From NCBI GenBank assembly GCA_037576195.1, contig CM075104.1:9988775-10052774 (forward strand): a DNA stretch of 64,000 bases. The letters run 5' to 3'. The notes beneath the pieces were generated by a model, which did no database searches, had not been told where the DNA came from, and was given only the letters and a program-made list of their open reading frames with translations. Position 1 is the stretch's first letter. Each line of letters begins with the position of its first letter. Shown here in pieces: positions 23,720-35,731 of the stretch. The translations under genes and the position numbers were made by a program. This DNA comes from Phytoseiulus persimilis. Taxonomy: Eukaryota; Arthropoda; Arachnida; Mesostigmata; Phytoseiidae.

Positions 23720-26300
23720 GTTCACCGGCGCGACGTGGAGTCAGACCCTATGCTCCGTTCTGATGTGGCGGCTAGCAATTTTTGCTGGCTGCGCGCACGG
23801 GCAGTTCTCACCTCAACAATGACTCGATTGAGATGAATTGTGTTTCGTGTATAGTAGAAACAGCAGCGTATCGAGTCCGCGGCGGGAGAAGCATTCGAAC
23901 AATCGCTCCGAACAAATAATGGGAACGAACGTCGGTCGAGCGATTTGTGTCGGGACCGTTTTGCCAGAGTCGGAAAAACTCGTCGTCATGGCGCTGTCGA
24001 GCAGAATCGGAGTACAATACCGAGTGTCAGCTGCCTCAACCCAGCAACTCTTTCCTGATCGAGAGCGCACAAAGGAACGTTCCGATTCGCTCAAATAGAG
24101 CGGACACGGAAAGCGCACAACGGCAGTTCTGGAAAGTCTGTTGTTTGCATAACTCCCACGAGCTGAACTTGCCGTGATTCTGCCTGACGAGGAGGTGTTC
24201 CAAAGTCACAGATCTGAGATCGCTCCCGGAACCTGAAATCATTGGGATCGTAGAGTCGCTGCCCACCTTCGAGCTTTCGATAGACTAGCAATGTGCGGTG
24301 ATCGCTCGATTACTGCAAGTGGACTGGCTGACGAGAGATCGGAAGCTCTTTCTGATCAGTTCGAGTGAAACCTACCAAGCTGAGAGCTTTGCTCCTCGAT
24401 CGACCGCCTCTATCAGACAGCCAAGAAATTCCACCGAAGTAACGCCCTCTCGTTATCCCGCCCGGGGCCGCACCATTCGCTCTGCCCCTGAACGCCGTCA
24501 GCACGGCGAGTTCTCGCTTGCAAATCGAGAACATACATCCGATCAACGATGCATACAACCCATCAACAAACTGCAGCGTTATGCTGGAAGCATCGAGAAA
24601 GAAATCCCGCACTTGGGAGCCTGCTGTCGAATCGAGCATTAGGAGTTCGACGGCATGAGAGAGACGAGGAAGCGGAGCTTCACTCGAGCAGTCGTAGGAG
24701 CTCTGGACTCGTTCCGACGGATAAATCGTCCCTGTTCCTCAGCTCGCCGCTCATTCGTGGCAGCGTAATGTCGCACGACCGCTTTTCCCGAGCACAGTCG
24801 CTCGCTGGAGGCTTTCATCGACGTCACTGGATCTGATCGCCGCTCTGAAGCTTCGACAGATGAGACTACTCATTTTTATGTCCTCGCCGCATGATCGCAT
24901 CATGTGTTTGCAGGCAGCGGTCTGGATCAGAGGCTGTTCGTGTTTCGTTCCCTGTCGTAACACGTGACAGGAAAAGCCAAACGGATTGAGTGTGTTCCGG
25001 AATGACGAAGTAGCGGCGCACGGTCCTGATCCCGAGTTTTGTTTTAGTTCGCGTAATAGACAGAGAAGCGAGTCGTAATCGCTCGATGGCTAGACAGAAG
25101 CGGCTGGTATCTTCCAGAGTCTTCCGAGACGCACTATAACTAGTTAAACAACGAGGAACTTCATGGAGTCCTGCGGAATTCGGACGAGAACACCGTTGTA
25201 TGTACTGGACGCGGAACGGCAGACTGCATGAACGGAACTCAGTACCCCCAATCTGGTGCTGTTTCAAAGGCGAAGATTCTTCCCAACAGGTGCGGGAATA
25301 GCGTCAAAGTGGCGCAGATATAATCATGGATCTTCAACCTATTGGGAGAAGCATCGGCTCACCGTGAGAAACGAGTCGAACGGTTTGTTCGGTAATAATC
25401 TCTGTTAGTTGAAGTTGTACAAAATGAGCTCCGGGACTATTGAGGTCGATATTGTCGTAGCACTTGATTGCAACGCTTTCGGGAGATTCGTTTCAACACT
25501 GACGCACTCCGCAAAGGCGGGCCAGCTTCACTGGCCATGAGGATTTATGCTTCACGTATTCATATTCTATTTGTTACTCTCATACATTGCAATCCTCTCG
25601 ACAAGCCAGGATTGCAGTCAGAACAATTTCCCACTCCACCTATCTCGGAAGATCCTGCTTGGCTCACTCCGAAGATCACCGATTGTCTTGCAAACATCAT
25701 GTTGCATTATCATCCCCCGAATCATTCGAAATAATTGGGCCATCGCTTCGATCGGAACAGGCGACAGTCCGCGCTAGACCTGCATTCGAGTTTAACTGAA
25801 AAGAAAACTCATAGTCTTGTAACGATTTCGGTAGACTGCTTCGTCCACTGGTACTACGTCCATCTCAACAAGCTCCGAGGAACAGCTCCGTTGTTTTCAC
25901 TTTCTTATCTTCTCATCGTTTCATCCGTCATGGTGCCTAGATACGAGAGAATGATGGAGACCACTTTTACCCACCACAGGCTCATCGCGGCTAGAAATTT
26001 TGCTTGGAGACTCCATCCTCCATCTTGGAAGCTTCCAAGATTGTGGATTCCCGTGTACGGAACATTACTCTCACAGTGTAGACCTCAGAGGATCCTCAGA
26101 TGTCGATCCTCTGGGTCCTTGTCTTCTCTGATCTTGGATCTGACACCAACATGTGGAATCTATTGCAATGCAGCGTCGAATGAGGAGGCCGAATCGATCC
26201 CGAAACTAACCGCGTTCCATCGAGCGGTGCCCTGCTCACTGCCTATTTCGACCGATTGTCATCAAACTCGGTGAGCGTCTCTGGTCTCGCGGAAGGGGAG
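23720..26300. other. No supported gene
   Basis: The largest frame, 25735-26274 on the plus strand (179 codons), has hydrophobic patches but no family motif and no splice context; it lies directly 3' of the distal SLC22 copy. I see no RNA gene or transposon motif in this interval. Confidence 0.45.
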
Positions 26301-27852
26301 CAAAGGAAGCTCAACTGCTTGCTCCACCCTCCTGAACATCGCAAATTTTCTCTTTCGACGAGCCTGCGCTATCTTCTGGAATCCTGAAATCACGAAATCT
26401 CTGACTTTCCTCTCCAGACGGAATTCCGACAGTTAAAAGGAGTTCTTCGATAAGGTTCGCTTACGTGGTCGTCATCCCGCACATTGCAACGCTCATTCCG
26501 TCCGTGAGGTTCGTCTCGAAGGTTTCTCGAAGATAGAGTTGTGCTACGCAGCTGAGCATGCACAGAGCGCCGATACATGCCATCGGCACCCATGAAAACG
26601 TGATGTAACCCTGAGAAGACCAGCTCGTAAGAGGGAGTGCTCCCATTGGCTATTTCTGATGGAGAACTTCTCGAATAACTCACAATTTCGTTTAGGTACG
26701 GCGCGAAAACAAGGGCGAAACTGCAAGCCGTCACGATCAGTCCGTTGCTCAAGGATCGAAGAATGCTTGGATAGGATTCGCAAATCTGAACTCGTTGGAT
26801 GGCACCTTGTGTCCCGACGGAAACTTTGCAGAGTATCAAACTGCATAGGCGAAGAGTTGAGCTTCCTGGAAAAGCGGAGTTGATGTCTGGTATTTTGAAG
26901 TCACGGAAAGTTCGCCGAATCGAGAAGCTGGGCTCAGATACACCCCGTCAGAGATTGACCTATTTGAACAAACCGTCAGGGAGTAGGCTGTAGATGAGGA
27001 TGCCAGTACTGGCCGCGCTGAAAGCCACAATCGTTCCCGTTCTCCGGGTGATATATCTTATGAAGAGGACGCTCAGGATTTTCCCCGGCAGCTCACATAG
27101 AGCAGCAAGCGCGAAGTTCAGATAGGGATGTGCGCTGACCGCGGCGGTGGATACGCTGCTGTGATACCAGAGCAGACCACTGACAACCCTGGAAAGATAG
27201 AACCATCTTCCAAGGTTCAGATATCACCCATAGGAAAGGTCGGTAGAATTGAAATCGACGGGATCAGACGGCTTTCTAGGTAATCCTGGCGGTTTCACAG
27301 GTATAAGGCTCACATGACAAAGCAGAACAGGATTGTCTGACGCCGAAATTCGTTCGAGAACAGGTCCATCAAACTTGGCTTGGTTTTCAAACCGGTCTGA
27401 AAACCAGGGGAAAATCAGGAGAAAGCTCGAAGAGCAAGGGAAAGATCTTTTCGCAAAAGACGATTCTGAAATAAGATATTCGAGCCGCCATCGCCTCTGA
27501 CGGGATCTCCGCTGCTAAACAGAGCCGATGTGGGACACTTTGCGAAGACACTCCGTCTCGCTCCTAGTCAAAGCAGCCGAAAAAAAATTCCGTGCCTTCA
27601 TTGTCAAAAAAGCTAACCCCCGCCCATATGGTAACTCCTCTCCCGTCGGTTTTGGGAACTCCAAATCAGCTGTTGCCGGCAGAGATTCGCCGGGAGCCCC
27701 CTGCAGGGATAAGCTCGTGGTAAATGGGGGCGATAAATTCGAAAATCTCATTTTAAACCTCAGAGGGGCATGATTCCAAATAGTCACCTTCAAAAAAACA
27801 CACGGAGTTGGCATCGGTTCTCAACTCTAGAAGGCCTGGAGAATCCAGCCGT

Positions 27853-27940
27853 CCCGTGAGGATCCAGGCCCACGGCCTAGTGCAATGGTTATAGGTGACT
27901 TGTTGGTATTCCAAGCTCGCAGCTGAGGCTGCCTAAACGA
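27853..27940 (+). repeat. tRNA-like (SINE-type) fragment
   Basis: CACGGCCTAGTGCAATGGTT resembles an internal A box (as in GGCCTAGTGG-type tRNAs) and is followed by GACTTGTTGGTATTCCAAG and a weak T-arm-like segment. It sits inside intron 6 of the distal SLC22 copy. It does not fold into a full tRNA, so a tRNA-derived SINE remnant is the best guess. Confidence 0.3.
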
Positions 27941-28240
27941 GTCATTCGCCACGCTAATAAACCAGCGGTAGCCAGAGAGACTCGGCCGTGTGGGGGACAT
28001 TTCGATCGTGTGTAGCTCTAACCAGCTTCGGGTGCGACACGGCAGGAGGAGACCTGTTACCTATTTCTAGGACCACAGTTTCCAGCATTCAAACATGGCA
28101 AGTCAGGGCTTGTTTCCGGATGCCTGGCGCACAGTGCGGTCGAAGCGCACTTCGGATAGAAAAAAGTCAAATCTGACAGGTGAACCTTCACTCGGGAAAA
28201 CCGAGGCACCCTCCCGGATCATGTAGGGTATTCAGGTGGT

Positions 28241-28360
28241 CCATACCCGATGTGCCGAAATTTATTGCACCGAAAACCCGGAGTGCCGAAGAAAAAGCCC
28301 GCTGCAACGAAAACCCGTAGGGCCGGAAAAAAATCTCGTAGGGCCGAAAACCCCTTCTCT
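28241..28360 (+). repeat. Degenerate GCCGAAAA-type repeat
   Basis: About eight imperfect copies of a 12-18 bp unit around (G)GTGCCGAAAACCC / GTAGGGCCGAAAA follow one another. The stretch lies in intron 6 of the distal SLC22 copy and has no coding meaning that I can see. Confidence 0.55.
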
Positions 28361-28539
28361 CGTTTTGATGGTCGAGTGGAGATAAACTCTGCTGAATCCG
28401 GGCCAGCTACATGGAGCGATGTCATGCGGAATATCCGTTAAGAGTTCACTGATATTTTGCGATGCACCTCGAGCTGGGGAACTGTCGTTGAATTGGGAAA
28501 TAACTCGAGAGAACCATGAAATCCCGCAGATTACGAGTC

Positions 28540-28685
28540 GATTTTTTTCTCGAAAAACTGCATCAGATAACGAATTTTCCAGATGGCGAACTTATCAGAT
28601 AACGAACTCATCAGACAGCGATCTCATCTGAAGCGCTTTTTTTGAGAAAAAAAGTCCGTTATCTGCGGTATTCTAGGGTACTCCA
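28540..28685 (+). repeat. Short-period repeat built on ATCAGATAACGAA
   Basis: Units CATCAGATAACGAA, TATCAGATAACGAA and CATCAGACAGCGAT, then TCTCATCTGAAGCGC and a T tract, then an inverted CGTTATCTG at about 28653. It is the opposite-orientation relative of 20380-20505 and lies in the enlarged intron 6. Confidence 0.6.
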
Positions 28686-31600
28686 ATCGTTCTCCACCGG
28701 GATTTGTCTGTCGCCGTGTCCGCCAAACCCATGTGACAGTGCTTCAGAGATTTCGTTTGTCTCTCTCGCCCCCTCTATGAGGTTTGATTCTGAGGAGGAG
28801 ATTGAAAAATGAGAAGTCGTGTCAGACTGATTCACGGAGCCCGTGATTCTGCCAAGTATCGGCCGATTTTTTGTTCCTCGGATAGCTCGAACGTTTATCC
28901 TGCTTTCTCTGTGCGCACGCAAGCTAGTTTGATCAATCATCTGTTTTCACGTGTTATGATAGCGATGATTTTGGTTTATGAGAAGAGGAGGGGCTTCATG
29001 TATCGAACAATTATATTAATTCTCCCACAACGAGCGGTATAGCGACTTTTTCGCTTCCCGAAACCTGGGAGTGGAGAATGCTACCCTGCAATCATGGAGA
29101 ACGGGTTCGTCGCCGGAAAGCAGCATTCACATTGTTTTCCGATTGACATCAGGCTGTTCATCGTAATTAACCATTCGATGTTGGTCATATATGAGCACCA
29201 GTTGACGGGAGCACCTGAAGGATCAAGGATGCGCTCAAGAAAGAGATGCGCTTCATGTGATACCCAGTGGCAACCCCTACATATCTCCGCTACAGATGCG
29301 CCGTGTGAGGGAAACAGGAACATGGCTGCGCAGCATATGAGATCATTTGCATCCATCGGTGAATCATATTGGGTTCAACGCAATACAAGTTCGATGAGGC
29401 TGTGACGTGGCTGGCATGGAGTTGGGACAGTGGATAAGGAAAATATCTAGTGAGAATGTTTCGCTCCGAAAAGCGATCCCGACGTTGAGCCATTCCCATG
29501 TCGGAACGCGGGGGAGGGGACCTATGAGAACGAGTGACGTAAATCATCTTTGGAAGTCGCGGAACCGGAACTTTGAGATCTCGGTGACGAATTTTGTCCT
29601 CTGGAATAACCCAGGTCCGAGAGACGTTCGCCAAAACTGACTGATAAATCGGGTTGAGAGGTTCAGGCGCTGAAGAATGAAGTGTATGAATCGAGTCACG
29701 TCTCCAAACGAGGAACCGCGGGAATGGAGCCTCCGATTCCCCAGAGGAGTTCCTGAAGCTAGGTGTCCGAACATGGGAACTACCTTGGGCAGAAAACACT
29801 GGACAGTCCAACGTTGCTGCGCGAGAGATCTCGAGGAAAAGCGAAGGAGACAATGTATCTCTTTGATCTGTTTCCGCAAATCCTACCTGACCCTCGCTTA
29901 GACCCATCGAACAGTCACATGTCGGGGTCGCACCCGAGTTTCGCATCCAGGGAGTTTTGAAAGGTTACAATCTGACAAAGCTCGCAGGGTCATTGCGAAT
30001 CCTTACCATGACGCCTCGTTCACGTGGGCGAAGATTCGTCTCTATTTTCCTCCAACTTCGATCGTGACTCGCTCGCAAATACCTGTTCGTATCTCCTCTT
30101 CGTGACCAGGAGAATCTCATCCACGCGTCCCTCGTCAACGTCCCCTCGGCTTTGCGCAACACGTAGTTAGACGTCGCGAGCTTCGGTGAACCGCCCCGCG
30201 CCGAGCAACCAACGCGCGGATTCGTCCAGGAAGCTGCAAAGCGTTGTGATTCATTCGTCTCGCACTCTCTCCGATCCCGGAATGGAACAGCCGTTGGAAT
30301 AGAACGGTGTTGCGTGGAGGCCGGAGATTCCGCCAAGGCCCTCTCAGACGATTTTGTCCGCACCTGTCATCGGAATCCAGCTTCAGAAATTGGCAGAGCA
30401 CTCACTTCCACGTAACGAGGAGGATGGCGACCATCACAGGAGGGGCAAAATGCACCAGATTCCAGTCTGAAAGCCAGTAGGCTTTGAGCGGGACGAGCAC
30501 CATTCCGCAGGAGGAGCCGAGCCCGAGCGTGAGGGTGACCATGTATCTCTTGCTCGGCGAGAGCGATTCCATGACTGTAATTTCCCGATGTCAGTGTGGC
30601 TGGATGGTGTTTGGCAAAAACATGGAGGTCCGACGAGAAACATTCAGCGTCTCCGAATAACTTGCCAAGGCAGACGCAAGCCTCGTAGTAGCCGGTGGTT
30701 CCGACTGCGGTCAGGAACCTGAGCACTGTGTACCACATAATCGATGGCGCGAAAGCCATCAAGAAGCCAGTGATGCCAGCCCAAATTAATGCGATCATGG
30801 ATGAACGTTTTCTGCCGAACCTGGGAAGGAGCACGTGCATGAACCCAGGGTCGAGTCACGGAATCAGTTTTGCATAATCCAGAGGAATGACACTGCTCAA
30901 AGGTTCCAGAACTACCTTTTGATCGTGCTCACCGGTCTGTCACGTGCGAGAATATGATATTTCCGCACATCACCCCGAAGAGGTACACGCTCTGCGTCGT
31001 TGAGATCATCCATCTTCGAGAGCACACAAGATCCCACTAGACGAGGAGAATTTCTCATTCAGTCAACAGTTGAACTGCTAAATACAATTCATTATTTCAC
31101 GAGAGGATTATGGCAAGATGTTATTTTACAGGAACGGTAAAGAGCCTGAAAACACTAGTAGTTGGGGAAAGTTTCCATAAGTGCTCTTCTAGTTCGGGCT
31201 TCAAGATACCTCTTCGACCATCGTAATCCATCCATCGCGTCCATCGTACGTCCATCGCGTGCACGGCAACAATTCAGAGATTGTGGTGTCGTTGCTCGCC
31301 GCCGTTGGTTTCATGAAACATTCATCTTGCGTTGCCGTCCAGCCCGTTGGCGTGACACAGACGAAACTCTGTTGAGGTGCCAAGAACACCATATACATGA
31401 TGTTTGCTGCACTCGGGATCCCACGGATGAAAGCGAAAATGAAAACCTTCCAATGGAAACAAAACGAAAATTATATGCGAACAACTTTTCCTAAGCGAAG
31501 CTCTCCATAGCTCCCGGCGAACACTCGAGCTGAACGACTGAGATGACTCGACGCCGGAGAGAGCCCAGTAGTTCCCGTCACCCTCAGATCAACGCTACAG

Positions 31601-32159
31601 GCGAGGACCGTCGGTACCTCATCAACTGAGGCTCGCGACGGCTTCCGGCGAGGGCCGGGGAGTCGGAGTCGTAGAAGGAAGAGAAGTGGTTGAGAGGGAC
31701 TGGTTGGTCGATCTTGTTGCGAGTGAGATGCCTTGGCGCTCATATGTATAGAGAGAGTATCATGGGCCAGTCTCAGAGAAGCCGATTTCTTAGATCGGCC
31801 CTATCGATGACCCTTAATCTGAGGGGCGCCTGAACAGCAGGCCGATCCATTTGCGCGATTCTTGCCCCTTGGGACAGCGTGTCGACTAACGACTTCCCTT
31901 CGGTGGTCGTTAACCGCAGCTCGTCCTCTCAACGTGACGCCACTGAATTGTGCAATTTAAGACAGAACTTCAAATCCCTTGTCAAGCGAAAAACCGCAGG
32001 ACTCTGTCGGGATGATTGAGGAGGCGAACTACTTCATCGCGCTCCCAGTTCATCTTGCTCTGTGGGGATATTCTCCCTTTGTCTGACCTCTGAGACGCGT
32101 CGCGCAATGTTAGGATGACTTCTTCTGTAGGATCCAAAGGGAATATACCATAGTCGAGA

Positions 32160-32185
32160 CTCTATCTCTCTCTCTCTTTGTCTCG
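32160..32185 (+). repeat. CT microsatellite
   Basis: A short TCTC-rich run just outside the left end of the pogo-like element. Confidence 0.6.
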
Positions 32186-32210
32186 CAATATGTATAACAG
32201 AATCGAACTA

Positions 32211-32793
32211 CAGTGAAACCTCGATTATATCAATAATGGATGTCAGAAATCGTTGATATAATTTAGGTTTTGATGTAATGGACGCTGACAAAATCTACGT
32301 TCCGAGACCCAGCATGTTCCAGACATAATAGGATTCTCGGGGCCGTTTTCCGGATCGAAAGTCCGTCGGATCATTCCAAAAATATTCTGGGGAACGGATT
32401 GCTCACAGTTCTTTTTCGGGGGTGGGGGGGAGCGAAAGAAGAGCTCGAAAGAGAGCTCCTAGATGGCTTCGAGGAGCTCTCAGGAAAGTGACGGCATGTC
32501 AGAATAGAGTCAAGATCCCGAGAAGTCCCCCAAGTGGTGTATCAAGTCATTCAGCGAGTTCGATCGTTCCTCGAATGAATTTTTTTCAACAGTGCCGTTC
32601 CGTGCATCCGCAGTGTAGCCGGCTCGAACTTTCGTCAAGACCATTTCAAAGCATTATGGGAGCTGACTTCTTCAAGAAAGGCGACTTTCGGAAGGCTCGA
32701 TCTCATTGAGGTTGAGCTTCAGGCGGATACGATCGAGGTTATTACAGTCCCGAATTGATCAAATCGACGGTTGATATAATCGAGGTTCTACTG
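32211..32793 (+). mobile_element. Pogo/Tigger-like non-autonomous DNA transposon (MITE)
   Basis: A 583-bp element bounded by inverted repeats: the left end reads CAGTGAAACCTCGATTATAT and the reverse complement of the right end reads CAGTAGAACCTCGATTATAT, 18 of 20 identical, and both continue CAA. TA flanks each side (32209-32210 and 32794-32795), the target duplication expected for pogo-type elements, whose ends are known to start CAGT.GAACCTCG. A second related block, TTGATATAATTTAGG, lies 40 bp inside the left end. There is no transposase frame, so it needs a transposase in trans. It sits in intron 1 of the distal SLC22 copy. Confidence 0.85.
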
Positions 32794-33189
32794 TATGCGG
32801 TTTCAGGCACTGACTCAGAAAACCCTCGATGCGCGCTGCTACCAGAGGTGGCCACACGGCCCGGCTTCATTTTGAAGCTGAACCGCAACTGTCACAAGTG
32901 CTTTGATCATATGTCACTCGTTCAACGATCGACTTGAAGGTCAAGGCATTCAGAGAGCGACCCAGCGAGGCTCGTTTTTCCTCGGAGAATCCGGGCTACT
33001 CTGGGCATTTGATTTCGTTTAGCCGCTGAGTTTACATGAACAAGATACGTGAAGCGGTACGCAGCAACGCGTGAAGAGCCGAAATCACCCCAGCGAAACA
33101 GGCTACTCACCGGAATGTGCCATTTGGTTATCACATCGAAGAGATCATCAATGGTTTCGGGTCCCTTATCCAGCCCGCCCATCGTTGCC

Positions 33190-35725
33190 GAGTGACAAAC
33201 ATCAGGCTCAACTCGAGTTACGAATAACCTAACTCGGACGAACGTCTCGAGAAACCTGAAGCTGGAGAGAGTTCCCTTCAGAGAGGAGGTCGCTAACTCC
33301 GGCGATCTTTTGACAGTGAGAATCATGCTGAAACTCATAGAGATCCTCCGTCAAAACTGCAACGGATGACCAGGTTGCATCAAGTAATCGGCTAGGATCG
33401 AGCGTAACGAATCTTCCATTGTGACAACGCCTCGAGCTCATGCAGTGCACAACCAGTTGATTGTGGAGGACTCGACCCAGCTATCCATCCTACTCAGCGC
33501 TTCAACCACTTCTTTCTAGTGCGATGGTCAGCCGACGATATATTCTCGGCAGTCGTTGACTCTTTGTCAACCCGGGTAGGGAGCAGCGGAGAAGGATTAC
33601 CAACGATAGCCTCGAGAAGAGAAATTAGATAGAACTGATTCTTGATATTCTGTCTTCCAGTAGGAATCGAAAGTTGTTGCCTCTGTGTCTAATTTCCGAT
33701 TTTTCGTCAAAGCTTTGATGGCTCAGCCACCTCGCCTCCGGGGGGAATTCGCTAGTCAATCCAGTTGCGGACATCCGCGCGACTCTGATGGATGAGAACT
33801 CCTCCTGGATCTGTGAGAAATCCCCCGAAAATCACGACATAAACCAACAGCCTGGCCCGCGGGTAAGGGAAGAAATCCCAGCGGTGTGTTCTGCCCTCTC
33901 CCAGAACCTTTGTCGAAACCGCTTTGCCTGACCCCTAACCGATGCGGAACTGATGGGGTTAACTTCCTGAGGAACTCGATGCCGCTCATCGCAGCCGTTC
34001 CCGGGCTTCATTGACGCTCACTCAACATTCTTCAGTTGACGATGATAAGCGCGTTGGGCTCCTCAGAGAATCAAGGTTGCTCCGTCCAAATCGGTGGCAT
34101 CGTCTGGAAAACATGACGACGATCTGAGGGACGATTCGCGAAAGGACGAAATCGAACAGCGGTAAAAAAGCGGAACTTCAGAAAAATTGGCGTGAAATTG
34201 TTTATTGGGCCTCGGTTGCCGGCACGCGTTCCTAATGGATGGCAGCTCGAGTAACGCTTCCTGGGAAATGACGATAAATTAACCGCAGATTAGCAAACAA
34301 AAAACAGACATTTATGATGATCGCTGAGGCCAGTCAGATCAGCACTGGATAAGCTATGAGCGTGGGCGATTCCTGGTCAAGAACGAGAGCTAATATAGCG
34401 GCTCTCACGCCGAGCGGTACCCTGTCAGGACGAGATCGAAAAAGCAGCGTGTTCGGAAGTTGTGCTCCCAAATAATCTGAAAACGTCTGATACCGATGAT
34501 TCCGGTCGACTCGTCTCTTCGACACTGTTCGACTCTCGGCCCAGTGGTTGGTGGAGAAACACTCGAAACGGATTTCTATGGCGACATTTCCACGTTACGG
34601 CTCTCTCAATCTTCCTAGCTGAGAGCGAGATGCTGATATTCCGGTTGCGCTCCTTGGGAAAGTTTTTGAGCCCTCTGAATTCAGAGGAGCGAAAAAATCG
34701 ACAATTCTCGTGGATCTGCTCTCGAATCGAAACGCAGAACGCTAGAGGAGATAGCCTGACGCTAAGTTGTATTCGGATGAATGAGCCACGTTTTTCTGAT
34801 CGAAATCCCGCCGATTGGCTCAAAATAACGACCAGAAAAAAAAACGAAAAATTCTCGACTGATTTGACCACCCTGTACTCGCCGGGTTTCGCGGAGGGTC
34901 GGTGTCCGTGATCGACTTTTGAAGACACGAACATAGGGCAGGTAATACAGAAAGAAAAAATGTGACACCTGAGTTAGTGAGGTATGCTTCTCGACTACAT
35001 TCTGAGGTTAGCATCAGAATGAGGGAGCACGATGCTACGTATAAGCGGGGGTGCCGGCATTTGTCATGAGCAAATCAACTTCAAAACAGCTGATCTGGAA
35101 TTCCCAGTGAATGATGATTCGATCTCGGGTTCCAGCTCCCTGGAAGGATGGCTGGCGCCGCAACTAGAGAGCGTCGCTAATTTGAGCCTTCTAGTTCAAA
35201 GTGTTCAGTTTCAGCAAGATCCCAGCTGTATACACGCCAAGTCAGGTCACCTGACAGCAGAGATTACAGCTGCTCTGCCATCCCATTCGCCCCGGCTCTG
35301 GGGAGAAGCGGCAGATTTAACCATAGCATAAAAATTACCCTGAATCGATAAGTTAATGGTATTTATACACTCGTATCGCATCGATACTCTCAGTAGATAT
35401 TTACAGTGGGAAATAATTTTTGGTGTCGATAGCCCCTCCTCGAGGGTGGATCATCAGCTGTACAGATTTGTCACAGATTTTGCTGATCATTAGCTCAAAT
35501 TTCTCATGAGGAGTACAGGCCGTGGGAGAGTTGTGCTTCCGTTTGGGGGCTCTACCTGCTCTCAGCGCATCTGGAATTCAAGTGCCGCGCTCCTCGTGTG
35601 CAAAGGCCGACAGATTCGAAGCCTATACTCCTTCCTTGAATGCTCGATTGTCTTCACCCTGGATAGACCTGAAGTATCAAAGATCTTGTTAGAGTTATGC
35701 TCAGAAAATCGAAGCATACGCCTCA
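33190..35725. other. Intergenic region between the two SLC22 copies
   Basis: No further gene found. It should contain the promoter of the distal copy and the 3' end of the proximal copy. No SLC22 exon fragments were seen here, so the duplication seems to involve single whole genes. Confidence 0.5.
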
Positions 35726-35731
35726 TTCGTT

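Larger units (their letters stand above)
26311..33182 (-). pseudogene. SLC22-type organic ion transporter, distal tandem copy, with in-frame stop
   Basis: Eleven minus-strand exons, all in phase: 33182-33111, 31446-31210, 31036-30933, 30820-30666, 30574-30406, 30233-30083, 27396-27314, 27188-26974, 26865-26684, 26610-26465, 26383-26311, totalling 529 codons, the usual SLC22 length. Family marks are the long cysteine-bearing first extracellular loop (exon 2), VTDRFGRKRS (the MFS loop 2-3 motif across exons 3-4), DESARWLLGAGRF (the ESPRWL motif) and SYPSILRSLSNG (the YPT.R motif). The product would be a 12-helix plasma-membrane carrier. Codon 268 is TAA (30167-30169) where the neighbour copy has Leu. 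Intron 4 has a GC donor; introns 1 and 6 have grown to 1664 and 2686 bp. It could be a young pseudogene, a null allele or a sequence error, since no splice site is lost. Confidence 0.85.

Noticed and set aside
25735..26274. 179-codon plus-strand frame
   Set aside because: No motif; lies 3' of the distal SLC22 copy and may be chance. Left uncalled but worth a transcript check.
29290..29946. 218-codon minus-strand frame inside intron 6 of the distal SLC22 copy
   Set aside because: SLC22 exon phases join 30083 to 27396 without it, and the product matches nothing.
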